12,637 bases of DNA from Pseudomonadota bacterium (GTDB lineage Bacteria; Pseudomonadota; Alphaproteobacteria; Elsterales; Elsteraceae). The translations under genes were made by a program, and so were the position numbers. Shown in pieces: positions 1-8,641 of the stretch. The stretch covers positions 1 through 12,637 of the forward strand of contig JACQAI010000615.1 of assembly GCA_016195115.1 (NCBI GenBank), in the 5' to 3' direction. The notes under the pieces are model-generated. The model had not been told where the DNA came from. It did no database searches and saw only the letters and a program-made list of their open reading frames with translations. Position 1 is the stretch's first letter. The number at the start of each line of letters is the position of its first letter.

Positions 1-1100
1 CCACCGAGCGCCATGCCGGCCAGGTTGGTGGCGACCACGATGCCGACCCGCGCACCGGCCTCGTTGGGCGGGAAGTAGTCGCGCACGATGATGGCGTAGC
101 TCGGCAGGATGCCGCCCTGCGACAGGCCGAACAGCGCCGAGATCGTGTAGAGCGAGACCAGGCCGTCGAACGGCAGATAAAGGAGCAGCGCCAGGCCCTG
201 GAGCACCGAGCCGAGCAGCAGGGTGCCGAGGCCGCCGATGCGGTCGGCGATCCAGCCCGAGGCCAACCGACTGACCACGCCGCAGGCGAGCATCACGGAC
301 AGCATCTCGGCGCCGCGCGCGGCGCCGTAGCCGAGCCCGGCGCAGTAGGCGACCAGATGGACCTGCGGCATCGCCATGGCGAGGCAGCACAGCACCGAGG
401 CGATCGCCAGCAAGCTCTGCAGCAGCCGCGGCGAGATGCCGAGCCCGACGGACGCCGCGCCGGCGGCGGCAGCGGCGCGCGCCACGTCGTGCGCCGGGGC
501 GCGGCGGCGCAAGGTCAAGGCGAGCGGCACCAGGGTGACGACGCAGAACAGTCCGATGCCGATGTGGGTCTGGCGCCAGCCGACCGTCTCGACGAAGTGC
601 TGCACGATCGGCGGCCACAGCGCGCCGGCGAAGTAGTTGCCGCTCGCGACCACGGCGACCGCGATGCCGCGCCGGCGCTCGAACCAGTGCGACACGTCGG
701 CGATCAGCGGGCCCAAGGTCGCCGAGCTGCCGAGCAGACCGATCAACAGCGCCTGGACCAGGGTGAACTGCGCCAAGCCGTCGGTGAATGCCGAGAGCAC
801 GTAACCGACGCCGAGCGCCGCGCCGCCAACGAGCACGGGGATGACGACGCCGACGCGGTCGGCCAGCCGCCCCATCGGCACGCCGCCGATCATGATCGCG
901 ACCATGGTTGCGGTGTAGGGCAGCGAAGCGTCGCCGCGCGCGACGCCGAACTCGGCCTGCATGGTCGGCAACGTCACGACCACCGACCACAGGCCGACGC
1001 CGCCGATCGTGCTGACCAGCACCGCGACGCCGAGCCGCAGCCAGGCGTAGCCGGACTCGATTCCGGAGTCGGCGCTCGACGACGGGGCGCTCGTGGTCAC
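1..1100 (-). CDS. MFS transporter, MCT/OxlT-like (C-terminus beyond window)
   Basis: Reading down from a GTG at 1098-1100 gives 366 codons with no stop before the window edge. The start follows the Shine-Dalgarno AGGAGG (1108-1113) by 7 bases. The first 18 residues are hydrophilic, then hydrophobic segments alternate with short loops, as in a 12-helix major facilitator. The loop between helices 2 and 3 carries a motif-A-like GRLADRVG (residues 77-84), and the repeat in the second half reads SGWIADRIGG (281-290). WFERRRGIAVAVVASG (139-154) is typical of the monocarboxylate/oxalate-formate branch. A basic cytoplasmic loop at about 198-225 separates the two six-helix halves. A full protein would be about 400-420 residues, so only the last helix or so is missing. 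It would sit in the inner membrane and probably moves a small organic anion; the substrate cannot be read from sequence. It lies 118 bases downstream of the molybdopterin oxidoreductase in the same orientation, so co-transcription is possible. Confidence 0.88.
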   Translation of the reverse strand, partial: MTTSAPSSSADSGIESGYAWLRLGVAVLVSTIGGVGLWSVVVTLPTMQAEFGVARGDASLPYTATMVAIMIGGVPMGRLADRVGVVIPVLVGGAALGVGYVLSAFTDGLAQFTLVQALLIGLLGSSATLGPLIADVSHWFERRRGIAVAVVASGNYFAGALWPPIVQHFVETVGWRQTHIGIGLFCVVTLVPLALTLRRRAPAHDVARAAAAAGAASVGLGISPRLLQSLLAIASVLCCLAMAMPQVHLVAYCAGLGYGAARGAEMLSVMLACGVVSRLASGWIADRIGGLGTLLLGSVLQGLALLLYLPFDGLVSLYTISALFGLSQGGILPSYAIIVRDYFPPNEAGARVGIVVATNLAGMALG

Positions 1101-1107
1101 GGCGTTT

Positions 1108-1113
1108 CCTCCT
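1108..1113 (-). promoter_or_regulatory. Ribosome binding site of the MFS gene
   Basis: AGGAGG on the minus strand, 7 bases before the GTG at 1100. It is a near-perfect anti-16S match and decides for this non-ATG start. Confidence 0.7.
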
Positions 1114-1160
1114 CGGCGCATTGTCGGGTGGCGCGTTGAGGCGCGGAAGAGCCAAACGCC

Positions 1161-1177
1161 GCCCCGACGCGCGGGGC
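1161..1177 (-). terminator. Short GC hairpin between the oxidoreductase and MFS genes
   Basis: A perfect 6-bp stem (GCCCCG/CGGGGC) with a 5-base loop lies in the 118-base gap between the two minus-strand genes. There is no proper T-tract on the minus strand, only a TTT a few bases on, so it is a weak terminator at best and may be only a stable leader element of the MFS transcript. Confidence 0.25.
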
Positions 1178-1218
1178 TGCCCTGCGCCCTCCGCAGATCC
1201 GCAAATTGTCGCGTCGGC

Positions 1219-3336
1219 TTACTCCGCGGCCTCGGGCATCCGCGCGCGCTCGGCGCGCAGCCACACCGCGGTGTCGTGGAACACCGCGCCGCCGTCGGGC
1301 AGCGCCGGGTCGTCGCTGGTCAGCGCGTTGATGCCGATGCCGCCCTCGAACGCGTCGTTCGGCCACACGCTCTCGACCACGATCACGCCGGGCTGCAGGC
1401 CGTCGAACAGCTTGGCGTGCACCACGACCTCGCCGCGCGCGTTGCCGAGCCGCACCTTGGCGCCCTCGGCAATGCCGAAGCGCGCCGCGTCGTCCGGATG
1501 GATCTGCACCGTCGGCCGGACTTCGCGCTGCCGCGACGTCGGCGTCTCGGAGAAGGTCGCGTTGAGGAACTGGCGTGCCGGCGCAGTGACCATCCGGAAC
1601 GGCCGTTCCGCCGTGACGGCGTCGATCGCCGGCATGTGGTCGGGCAGCTTGGGCATGGCGGCGTGATCGCGCGCATGCCCGAGTTGCCCAGCCCGGCTCC
1701 AGTCGGGCGCGAAGTGGAAACGCTTATCGGCGTGGCCGAAGCCATCGACGAAATGCGCCTCGGCGAACGGCGGATAGGCATCCACCCAACGCTTGGCCAG
1801 CACGGTCTCGAGGTCGGGCCGGCCCGAGGCCGTGAGCGTCCAGTCGACGATCTCGAGCGCGCTCATCTCGAAACCGCGATGGCGCGCGCCGAGCCGTTGC
1901 GCCAGGCTCTGGATCACCGCGTGGTTGGGGCGGCATTCGCCCGGCGGCTCGATGAGCTTGGCGCCGATCTGGATGTAGCCGTGGCCACCGGCCTGGTAGA
2001 GATCATCGTGCTCGAGGAACTGGGTCGCCGGCAGCACGACGTCGGCGAGCCGCGCGGTGTCGGTCATGAACTGCTCGTGCACGCACAAGAAGAGATCGTC
2101 GCGCATCAAGCCGCGCCGCACCTTGTTGGTGTCCGGGCAGACCAGCGCCGGATTGGTGTTCTGCATCAGCATGGCGTGGACCGGCGGGCCGTCGCCGAGC
2201 TCGCTGCGGTCGCCGGTCAGCACCGCGCCGATCCGGCTCATGTCCATGATCCGCGTCTTGGGATCGAGCGCGTCGAGACCCTCGATCAGGGTCTTGTTCC
2301 ACTTGTAGTCGCGATAGCTCCACAGCGCGCCGGCGCCCTCGTGGCGCCACTTGCCGGTGACGGTCGGCAGACAGGTCGCGGCGTGCAGGTTGGCCGGGCC
2401 GTTGCGCGAGCGCGTGAAGCCGTAACCAAAACGGATGTAGGCGCGCTCGGTGGCGCAATAGAGCTTGGCGAAATCCTCGATCGCCACGACCGAGAGCCCG
2501 GTGATCGCCGCCGCCCACGCCGGATCGCGTGGCTTGAGGTGCGCCTCGAGCGCGTCGGGACAGTCAGCGTACTTTTCCATGTACGCGCGATCGGCAAAAC
2601 CGTCGCGAAACGCGACGTGCATCACCGCGCAGGCGAGCGCGCCGTCGGTGCCTGGCCGCAGCGCCAGATGCAGATCGGCGACCGCAGCGGTCCCGGTGCG
2701 GTAGGGATCGATCACGACCAGCTTGGCACCGCGCTCCTTGCGCGCCCGCGTCACGTGGGCCATGACGTTGACCTGGGTGGCGACCGGGTTGCCACCCCAG
2801 CTGATGATCAGGTCGGACTTGGCCATCTCGCGCGGGTCGGGTCCAACGAAGCGGCCGACCCCGGCCATCCAACCGGCCTCGGCTGAGGCCGTGCAGATCG
2901 TCTTCTTCTGGCGCGAATAGCGCATGACGTGGCGCAACCGGTTGATGCCGTCGCGCTGCAGCAGGCCCATCGTGCCGGCGTAGTAATAGGGCCACACCGC
3001 TTGGCTGCCGTGGCGCGCCGCGACGTCGGTGAACACGCCGGCGACGCGATCGAGCGCCTCGTCCCAGGCGTTGCGCTTGAACTGGCCCGAGCCCTTGGGC
3101 CCGACGCGCAGCAGCGGGTGCACCACGCGGTCGGGATGGTGCACGCGCTCGGCGTAGCGCGCAACCTTGGCGCAGATCACGCCGGCGGTGTAGTCGTTGT
3201 CGGCCGCACCGCGCACCGCGCCGATGCGGTCGCGCGCCAGCACCTCGACCTCGAGCGCGCAAGTCGACGGGCAGTCGTGCGGGCAGGCCGAATGGCGCGT
3301 GTGCGGGAAGCTGCGGGCCGGTTGATCGAGCGCCAT
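1219..3336 (-). CDS. Molybdopterin-dependent oxidoreductase, [4Fe-4S]/bis-MGD (DMSO reductase superfamily)
   Basis: A 705-residue protein, a usual length for this superfamily (COG0243). The N-terminus has the iron-sulfur motif C18-x3-C22-x3-C26-x28-C55, followed by a K57 that fits the electron-transfer lysine seen after the fourth Cys in this family. The likely molybdenum-ligand region is KTICTASAEAG (145-155), with Cys148 as the most probable ligand. SWGGNPVAT and VVIDPYRTGTA fit the MGD-binding folds, and the last ~110 residues (TVQIHPDDAARFGI onward) form the molydop-binding beta-barrel domain. There is no twin-arginine signal, so the enzyme should be cytoplasmic. No ferredoxin-like or membrane-anchor subunit lies beside it. 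ATG at 3336 is preceded by AGGA with a 6-base spacer. It probably performs a two-electron redox or hydroxylation reaction on a small molecule; the substrate is unknown. The MFS carrier downstream may be its partner. Confidence 0.9.
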   Translation of the reverse strand: MALDQPARSFPHTRHSACPHDCPSTCALEVEVLARDRIGAVRGAADNDYTAGVICAKVARYAERVHHPDRVVHPLLRVGPKGSGQFKRNAWDEALDRVAGVFTDVAARHGSQAVWPYYYAGTMGLLQRDGINRLRHVMRYSRQKKTICTASAEAGWMAGVGRFVGPDPREMAKSDLIISWGGNPVATQVNVMAHVTRARKERGAKLVVIDPYRTGTAAVADLHLALRPGTDGALACAVMHVAFRDGFADRAYMEKYADCPDALEAHLKPRDPAWAAAITGLSVVAIEDFAKLYCATERAYIRFGYGFTRSRNGPANLHAATCLPTVTGKWRHEGAGALWSYRDYKWNKTLIEGLDALDPKTRIMDMSRIGAVLTGDRSELGDGPPVHAMLMQNTNPALVCPDTNKVRRGLMRDDLFLCVHEQFMTDTARLADVVLPATQFLEHDDLYQAGGHGYIQIGAKLIEPPGECRPNHAVIQSLAQRLGARHRGFEMSALEIVDWTLTASGRPDLETVLAKRWVDAYPPFAEAHFVDGFGHADKRFHFAPDWSRAGQLGHARDHAAMPKLPDHMPAIDAVTAERPFRMVTAPARQFLNATFSETPTSRQREVRPTVQIHPDDAARFGIAEGAKVRLGNARGEVVVHAKLFDGLQPGVIVVESVWPNDAFEGGIGINALTSDDPALPDGGAVFHDTAVWLRAERARMPEAAE

Positions 3337-3561
3337 GCCAAATCCTGGGTGTCTGGGCGCAGGCTAGCGCAGGCGCCGACGATTCGGCAATTCGACGGAC
3401 CCGTAGCGCGCGCGAGGCACGGACCGGCCGCGCGACCTCATGACGCGCCCCGGGACGTGCTTGTATATCGATTCTTTTACAATTTGCCTTAAAACACAGA
3501 GACGCCCACAGCCGGGAAACGGCGGGGTGAACGGGGACGCAGGAGAAGCGAGGGAGGAACC
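3337..3561. promoter_or_regulatory. Divergent intergenic region with AT-rich promoter-like island
   Basis: These 225 bases separate the divergently transcribed oxidoreductase and CBS-BON genes and must hold both promoters. An AT-rich island at about 3461-3498 stands out from the GC-rich surroundings. It contains TACAAT at 3478-3483, a good -10 match for the plus strand, but no convincing -35 at 16-18 bases. The plus-strand leader from there to the ATG at 3562 would be about 70 bases. No clear operator palindrome was found. Confidence 0.4.
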
Positions 3562-4254
3562 ATGCAGGCCGCGGATGTGATGACGCGCGACGTCATTACC
3601 GTCGAGCCCAATCGCTCGGTCAGTGACGTTGCCAGGCTGCTGCTCGACAAGCGCATCAGCGCGGTCCCGGTGGTCGATGCCGGCGGCAAGCTGATCGGCA
3701 TCGTCAGCGAGGGCGATCTGCTCCGCCGGGTCGAGACCGACACCGTGCGCCGGCGCCAGGGCTGGCACGCATTGATGACCGCGGGCTGGCACCTGGCGGC
3801 GGAGTATGCCAAGTCGCATGCCCGCCTGGCCGCCGACGTCATGAGCCGGGACGTCGTCACGGTGTCGGAGGACACGCCGCTCGGCGCCATCGCCGACCTG
3901 TTCGAGGACCACAACATCAAGCGCGTGCCGGTGACGCGCGACGGCCGGGTAGTCGGCATCGTCAGCCGGGCCGACTTGTTGCGCGCCCTGGTCGCTGCCG
4001 AGGCGCCGACCGACGGCGGCGGCGACGCCGACGATGCGACCATCCTGGCCCGGCTCACCGCCGAGCTGCGCGGCCAGAAATGGGCGCGCTCGGCCGGCGC
4101 CCATATCGAGGTCCGCGACGGCGTTGTCCATCTGACCGGCACCGTGCTGTCGGACGCCGAGCGCACCGCGTTGCGGATCGCTGCCGAGCGCGTGCCCGGC
4201 GTGCGCCGAGTCGAGGACGGCATGGCTCCGGCGGCGCCGCGCGTCGGCATGTAG
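3562..4254 (+). CDS. CBS-pair and BON domain protein
   Basis: A 230-residue soluble protein. CBS domain 1 spans about residues 3-60 (VMTRDVITVEPNRSV, then ISAVPVVDAGGKLIGIVSEGD) and CBS domain 2 about 88-145 (VMSRDVVTVSEDTPL, then IKRVPVTRDGRVVGIVSRAD). The two form a Bateman module, which in this family usually binds adenine nucleotides or similar ligands. After a Gly/Asp-rich linker (149-158) comes a BON domain at about 158-222 (HIEVRDGVVHLTGTVLSDAER), a small fold linked to phospholipid or ligand binding. The CBS-CBS-BON order is common in alphaproteobacteria, often annotated as an inosine-monophosphate-dehydrogenase-like or stress-related regulator, but the role is not established. The ATG follows GGAGG by 4 bases. 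There is no signal peptide or membrane segment. It stands first in a two-gene plus-strand unit with the pirin gene. Confidence 0.93.
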   Translation: MQAADVMTRDVITVEPNRSVSDVARLLLDKRISAVPVVDAGGKLIGIVSEGDLLRRVETDTVRRRQGWHALMTAGWHLAAEYAKSHARLAADVMSRDVVTVSEDTPLGAIADLFEDHNIKRVPVTRDGRVVGIVSRADLLRALVAAEAPTDGGGDADDATILARLTAELRGQKWARSAGAHIEVRDGVVHLTGTVLSDAERTALRIAAERVPGVRRVEDGMAPAAPRVGM

Positions 4255-4255
4255 C

Positions 4256-4288
4256 GGCGCCCCCGCATCTGCGCCAAGATGCGGCGCC
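4256..4288 (+). promoter_or_regulatory. Hairpin 1 between the CBS-BON and pirin genes
   Basis: Starting one base after the CBS-BON stop, GGCGC (4256-4260) pairs with GCGCC (4284-4288), and inside it CGCATCT (4264-4270) pairs with AGATGCG (4277-4283) around a 6-base loop; CCC at 4261-4263 is bulged. No T-run follows, so it is not a classical intrinsic terminator. It may protect the 3' end of the upstream message or set the expression ratio of the two genes. Confidence 0.5.
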
Positions 4289-4307
4289 AGGCGTTGGTTG
4301 CCTGGCG
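4285..4307 (+). promoter_or_regulatory. Hairpin 2 immediately before the pirin start
   Basis: CGCCAGGC (4285-4292) pairs perfectly with GCCTGGCG (4300-4307) around the loop GTTGGTT. It shares bases 4285-4288 with the outer stem of hairpin 1, so the full forms of the two are mutually exclusive. It ends 11 bases before the ATG at 4319, next to the weak ribosome binding site. Confidence 0.5.
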
Positions 4308-4318
4308 GCGAGGCGGTG

Positions 4319-5236
4319 ATGAGCTGGCATCCGGCCGACGAGGCGGCGGCACGCGCGGTCGCACCTAACGGCGCGCTCGACGCCATCATCGTGCCGCGGG
4401 CGCGCGACATCGGCGGTTTTTCGGTGCGGCGCGTGCTGCCGTCGGCACGCCGCCGCATGGTCGGGCCGTTCGTGTTCCTCGACCAGATGGGCCCGGCCGA
4501 GTTCGCGCCCGGCCGCGGCCTCGACGTGCGGCCGCATCCCCATATCGGGCTCGCCACCGTGACCTATCTGTTCGAAGGCGAGCAGGTCCATCGCGACAGC
4601 ATCGGCACCGTCCAGGTGATCCGTCCGGGCGACGTCAACTGGATGACCGCGGGCCGCGGCATCGCGCATTCCGAGCGCACCGGACCCGAGCTGCGTCGGG
4701 CCGGCTCGCGGCTGGCCGGCATCCAGTCGTGGGTCGCGCTGCCCCAGGCGCACGAGGAGACCGCGCCGGCCTTCGCGCATCACGCCGGCGCCACGCTGCC
4801 GCGGATCGAGCGTGACGGCACCCGCGTGCGCCTGATCGCCGGCGCGCTCTACGGCGCACGCGCACCGCTGCAGACCCTCTCCGAGACGCTCTACGCCGAC
4901 GTCGCGCTCGACGCCGGCGCGTCGCTCGAGATTCCCGCCACCTACGAGGAGCGCGCACTCTATCCGGTCGATGGCGTGATCGCGCTCGACGGCGAAACCT
5001 ACGAGGCCGGCCAGCTGCTGGTCCTCAAGCCCGGCGCCGCGCCGACGATCACGGGCTTCTCGCCGGCCCGCCTCATGCTGCTCGGCGGCGCGCCGCTCGA
5101 TGGCCCCCGGCACATCTGGTGGAATTTTGTCTCCAGCTCGCAGCAACGGATCGAGCAAGCCAAGGTCGACTGGAAAGCCGGACGCTTTCCCAAGATCCCG
5201 GGCGACGACGCCGAATTCATTCCGCTGCCGGAATGA
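4319..5236 (+). CDS. Pirin family protein (bicupin)
   Basis: A 305-residue protein from ATG 4319. An in-frame TTG at 4298 would add seven residues but lies inside a hairpin and is less likely. The N-terminal cupin shows the pirin signature: GPFVFLDQMGP (49-59), RPHPHIGLATVTYLFEG (71-87) and TAGRGIAHSER (110-120). H73, H75, H117 and E119 match the pirin metal site (three His and one Glu). The C-terminal cupin covers about residues 175-270 and ends in GGAPLDGPRHIWWNFVSSS, the typical pirin C-terminal motif. Bacterial pirins are cytoplasmic Fe-binding proteins; some have quercetinase activity and some modulate metabolic enzymes, and which applies here cannot be told. The start has only a weak GAGGCGG ribosome site. 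The TGA stop directly abuts the livF stop on the opposite strand. Confidence 0.93.
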   Translation: MSWHPADEAAARAVAPNGALDAIIVPRARDIGGFSVRRVLPSARRRMVGPFVFLDQMGPAEFAPGRGLDVRPHPHIGLATVTYLFEGEQVHRDSIGTVQVIRPGDVNWMTAGRGIAHSERTGPELRRAGSRLAGIQSWVALPQAHEETAPAFAHHAGATLPRIERDGTRVRLIAGALYGARAPLQTLSETLYADVALDAGASLEIPATYEERALYPVDGVIALDGETYEAGQLLVLKPGAAPTITGFSPARLMLLGGAPLDGPRHIWWNFVSSSQQRIEQAKVDWKAGRFPKIPGDDAEFIPLPE

Positions 5237-6709
<1,473 letters not shown>

Positions 6710-6713
<4 letters not shown>

Positions 6714-7651
6714 GTCTGCCGCCGGCCCCAGCGCGCCGCGAGACTTGGCACGACGCCGTGCGGCAGGAAGATCATCACGCCCATCAAGATCGCGCCGTAG
6801 AGGATGTGCTCGTAGTCGGCCAGGCCGGCGAGCAGCTGCGGCAGCACGGTCAGGAGCGCGGCGCCGAGCACCGCGCCGTAGGTCGAGGCGAGCCCGCCGA
6901 GCACGATCATGGTGACGAACTCGACCGAGCGCAGGAAGCCGGCCTCCGCCGGCGTCACGAAGCGGTCGGCGTGGGCATAGAGGCTGCCCGCGACGCTGGC
7001 GAACACGGCGGACAGCACGAACACCGCGACTTTGGCGCGCGTCGCGTCGATCCCGATGGCCTCGGCCGCGACCTCCGAGCCGTGGAGCGCGCGCAGCGCG
7101 CGGCCGGGCGGCGAGTCGATCAGGTTGAGGGCGAGCGCGACCGCGAGCAGCATCGCGCCGGCGGCGATCCAGTACCACAGCGCGCCGCCGACCAGCCGCA
7201 CGCCGAACACGGTCAGCGGCGGCACCGCCCGGCCGTCGGGCCCGCCGGTCAGCCCGATCTCGCGGTTGAGCACGATCGCGATGATGATGCCGAGGCCCAG
7301 GGTCGCCATCGCGAGATAGTGGCCCTTGAGCTTGAGGATCGGCCGCGCGACGCCGAACGCGATCAGCCCGACGCCGGCGGCGCCGGCCGCGAGCGCGCCC
7401 AACCCGGGCCAACCATAGACGCCGGTCAGCACCGCCGAGGCATAGGCGCCGAGCGCGTAGAAGCCGGCATGGCCGAGGCTGATCTGGCCGGCATAGCCGA
7501 CCAGCAGGTTGAGACCGACGCAGACGATGGCGTTGAGCCAGATCTTGGTCGCGACGTCGACATAGAACGGGTTGGGCAGCAGCAGCGGCAGGATCACCGC
7601 GATCGCGCCGAGCGCGAGCAGGCCGCGGGTGTGCGGGCGCGTGAGGCTCAC
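6710..7651 (-). CDS. livM: HAAT-family ABC importer, permease LivM
   Basis: A 313-residue integral membrane protein from the GTG at 7651, which overlaps the livH stop by 4 bases (GTGA). The frame is open further upstream within livH, but the LivM homology starts here. The family hallmark GYAGQISLGHAGFYALGAY lies at 52-70. LKLKGHYLAMATLGLG (107-122) and GLTGGPDG (133-140) are also typical. The cytoplasmic coupling loop RALRALHGSEVAAEAIGID (184-202), which contacts the ATPases, is intact, and GGLASTYGAVLGA (252-264) completes the family pattern. About eight to ten hydrophobic segments are visible. It forms the translocation channel with LivH. No periplasmic binding protein gene is present in the window to tell the substrate. 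Confidence 0.95.
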
Positions 7652-8520
7652 ACGCGCTCCGAACGGCCGAGGCTGAGGAGGCCGCTCGGCCGGACGAACA
7701 GCACGGCCAGGATGGCGACGAACGCGATGGCGTCCTTGTAGGCCGACGACACGTAGCCGGCGGTCAACGCCTCGGCGAGGCCGAGCAGCAGCCCGCCGAC
7801 GATCGCGCCCGGGAAGCTGCCGAGCCCGCCCAGGATCGCCGCCGCGAAGCCCTTGAGCCCGAGCATGATGCCGACGTCGTAGGCGGTCAGGGTGATCGGC
7901 GCGATCAGGATACCGGCGATCGCGCCCAGGCCGGCGGCCAGCCCGAAGCTGACGGCGAGCATGCGCCGCGTGTCGATGCCGACCAGCGCCGCGGCCAACG
8001 GATTGTGCGCGGTCGCCAGCATCGCCTTGCCGAACAAGGTGCGGGTGAAGAAGCCGTGGAGCAGCACCACGACCAACGCCGTGACGCCGAGCACCCACAG
8101 GGTCTGGGGCAGCAGCATGGCGCCGCCGACCACGATCGGGGCGTCGCCCGAGAACGCCGGCAGGCGGTGGAAATCCTTGCCGAACAGCACCTGGGCGACG
8201 CCGCGCAGGAAGATCGACGCGCCGATCGTGATGATGATCAGGGTGACGACCGAGGCGTGGCGCGCCGGCTCGACAGCGCCGCGCTCGAGCAGCAGCCCGA
8301 CCGCGACCGCGATCGCCACCGCGCCGACGATCGCCACCGGCAGCGGCAACCCGGCGGCGGCGAGCACGACGGTCGCCATGCCGCCGAGCATGACGAACTC
8401 GCCCTGGGCGAAATTGATGATCTGGCTGGCGTTGTAGATAATCGCGAAACCGAGCGCGACCAGGGCGTAGATCGCGCCGACCGTGACCCCCGAGAAGGTG
8501 AACTGCAGGAATTCCGCCAC
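7648..8520 (-). CDS. livH: HAAT-family ABC importer, permease LivH
   Basis: A 290-residue membrane protein from the GTG at 8520. The frame is open further up, but that stretch is the translated dispersed repeat (PHPNPLPGGERE) and is not part of the protein. The N-terminus SGVTVGAIYALVALGFAIIY is typical LivH, followed by INFAQGEFVMLGG (35-47). The coupling region is at 163-185 (FGKAMLATAHNPLAAALVGID), and the conserved LKGFAAAILGGLGSFPGAI (222-240) is intact. Several long hydrophobic helices are visible. The purine-rich ribosome site is the 3' arm of the repeat hairpin, only 2 bases from the start codon, so translation may be modulated by that structure. First transporter gene of the operon, coupled to livM. 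Confidence 0.94.
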   Translation of the reverse strand: MAEFLQFTFSGVTVGAIYALVALGFAIIYNASQIINFAQGEFVMLGGMATVVLAAAGLPLPVAIVGAVAIAVAVGLLLERGAVEPARHASVVTLIIITIGASIFLRGVAQVLFGKDFHRLPAFSGDAPIVVGGAMLLPQTLWVLGVTALVVVLLHGFFTRTLFGKAMLATAHNPLAAALVGIDTRRMLAVSFGLAAGLGAIAGILIAPITLTAYDVGIMLGLKGFAAAILGGLGSFPGAIVGGLLLGLAEALTAGYVSSAYKDAIAFVAILAVLFVRPSGLLSLGRSERV

Positions 8521-8522
8521 TT

Positions 8523-8545
8523 CCCTCTCCCCTCCGGGGAGAGGG
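8523..8545 (-). promoter_or_regulatory. Hairpin that contains the livH ribosome binding site
   Basis: On the minus-strand message the repeat palindrome reads CCCUCUCCCC-GGA-GGGGAGAGGG and ends 2 bases before the livH GTG. The only purine-rich ribosome site candidate is its 3' arm and loop, so the site is sequestered whenever the 10-bp stem forms. This structure is seen directly; an effect on livH translation is inference. Confidence 0.5.
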
Positions 8546-8559
8546 TTAGGGTGAGGGGG
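8523..8559. repeat. Palindromic dispersed repeat, left copy
   Basis: 37 bases that match the right copy (8605-8641) in inverted orientation at 35 of 37 positions; the differences are at 8547 and 8548. It contains a perfect 10-bp palindrome, CCCTCTCCCC (8523-8532) against GGGGAGAGGG (8536-8545), with a 3-base loop. Translated, it gives PHPNPLPGGERE, a string often seen at ORF ends in GC-rich proteobacterial genomes, which suggests a genome-wide repeat family. It lies immediately before the livH start. Confidence 0.9.
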
Positions 8560-8604
8560 ACGCCCGAGCAAGCAAACTCTGCGGCGCTATCCGAACCCCA
8601 GCTG

Positions 8605-8641
8605 CCCCCTCACCCCGACCCTCTCCCCGGAGGGGAGAGGG
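8605..8641. repeat. Palindromic dispersed repeat, right copy
   Basis: Inverted copy of 8523-8559, 45 bases away from it (spacer 8560-8604). It holds the same 10-bp palindrome at 8619-8641. On the minus strand it encodes the last ten residues (SLSPPGRGSG) and the TGA stop (8610-8612) of the acyl-CoA ligase, so it has replaced the original end of that gene. The pair together resembles a BIME-like double unit able to form a large cruciform. Confidence 0.9.

Noticed and set aside
1093..2886. Long plus-strand open frame (597 codons) antisense to the molybdopterin oxidoreductase
   Set aside because: Its translation is rich in Arg, Ala, Gly and His with no recognisable domain; it is a GC-driven shadow of a gene with clear motifs.
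4298..4318. TTG start adding seven residues to the pirin protein
   Set aside because: Lies in the loop of a hairpin with no ribosome site; ATG at 4319 is the simpler start.
4055..5158. 367-codon minus-strand frame opposite the pirin gene
   Set aside because: No recognisable domain; the pirin signature on the plus strand is decisive.
8521..8571. N-terminal extension of LivH starting at a TTG
   Set aside because: The added residues are a translation of the dispersed repeat; LivH homology begins at the GTG at 8520.
8523..8641. CRISPR array or insertion-sequence ends
   Set aside because: Only two copies, inverted rather than direct, with a 45-base spacer that cannot code a transposase.
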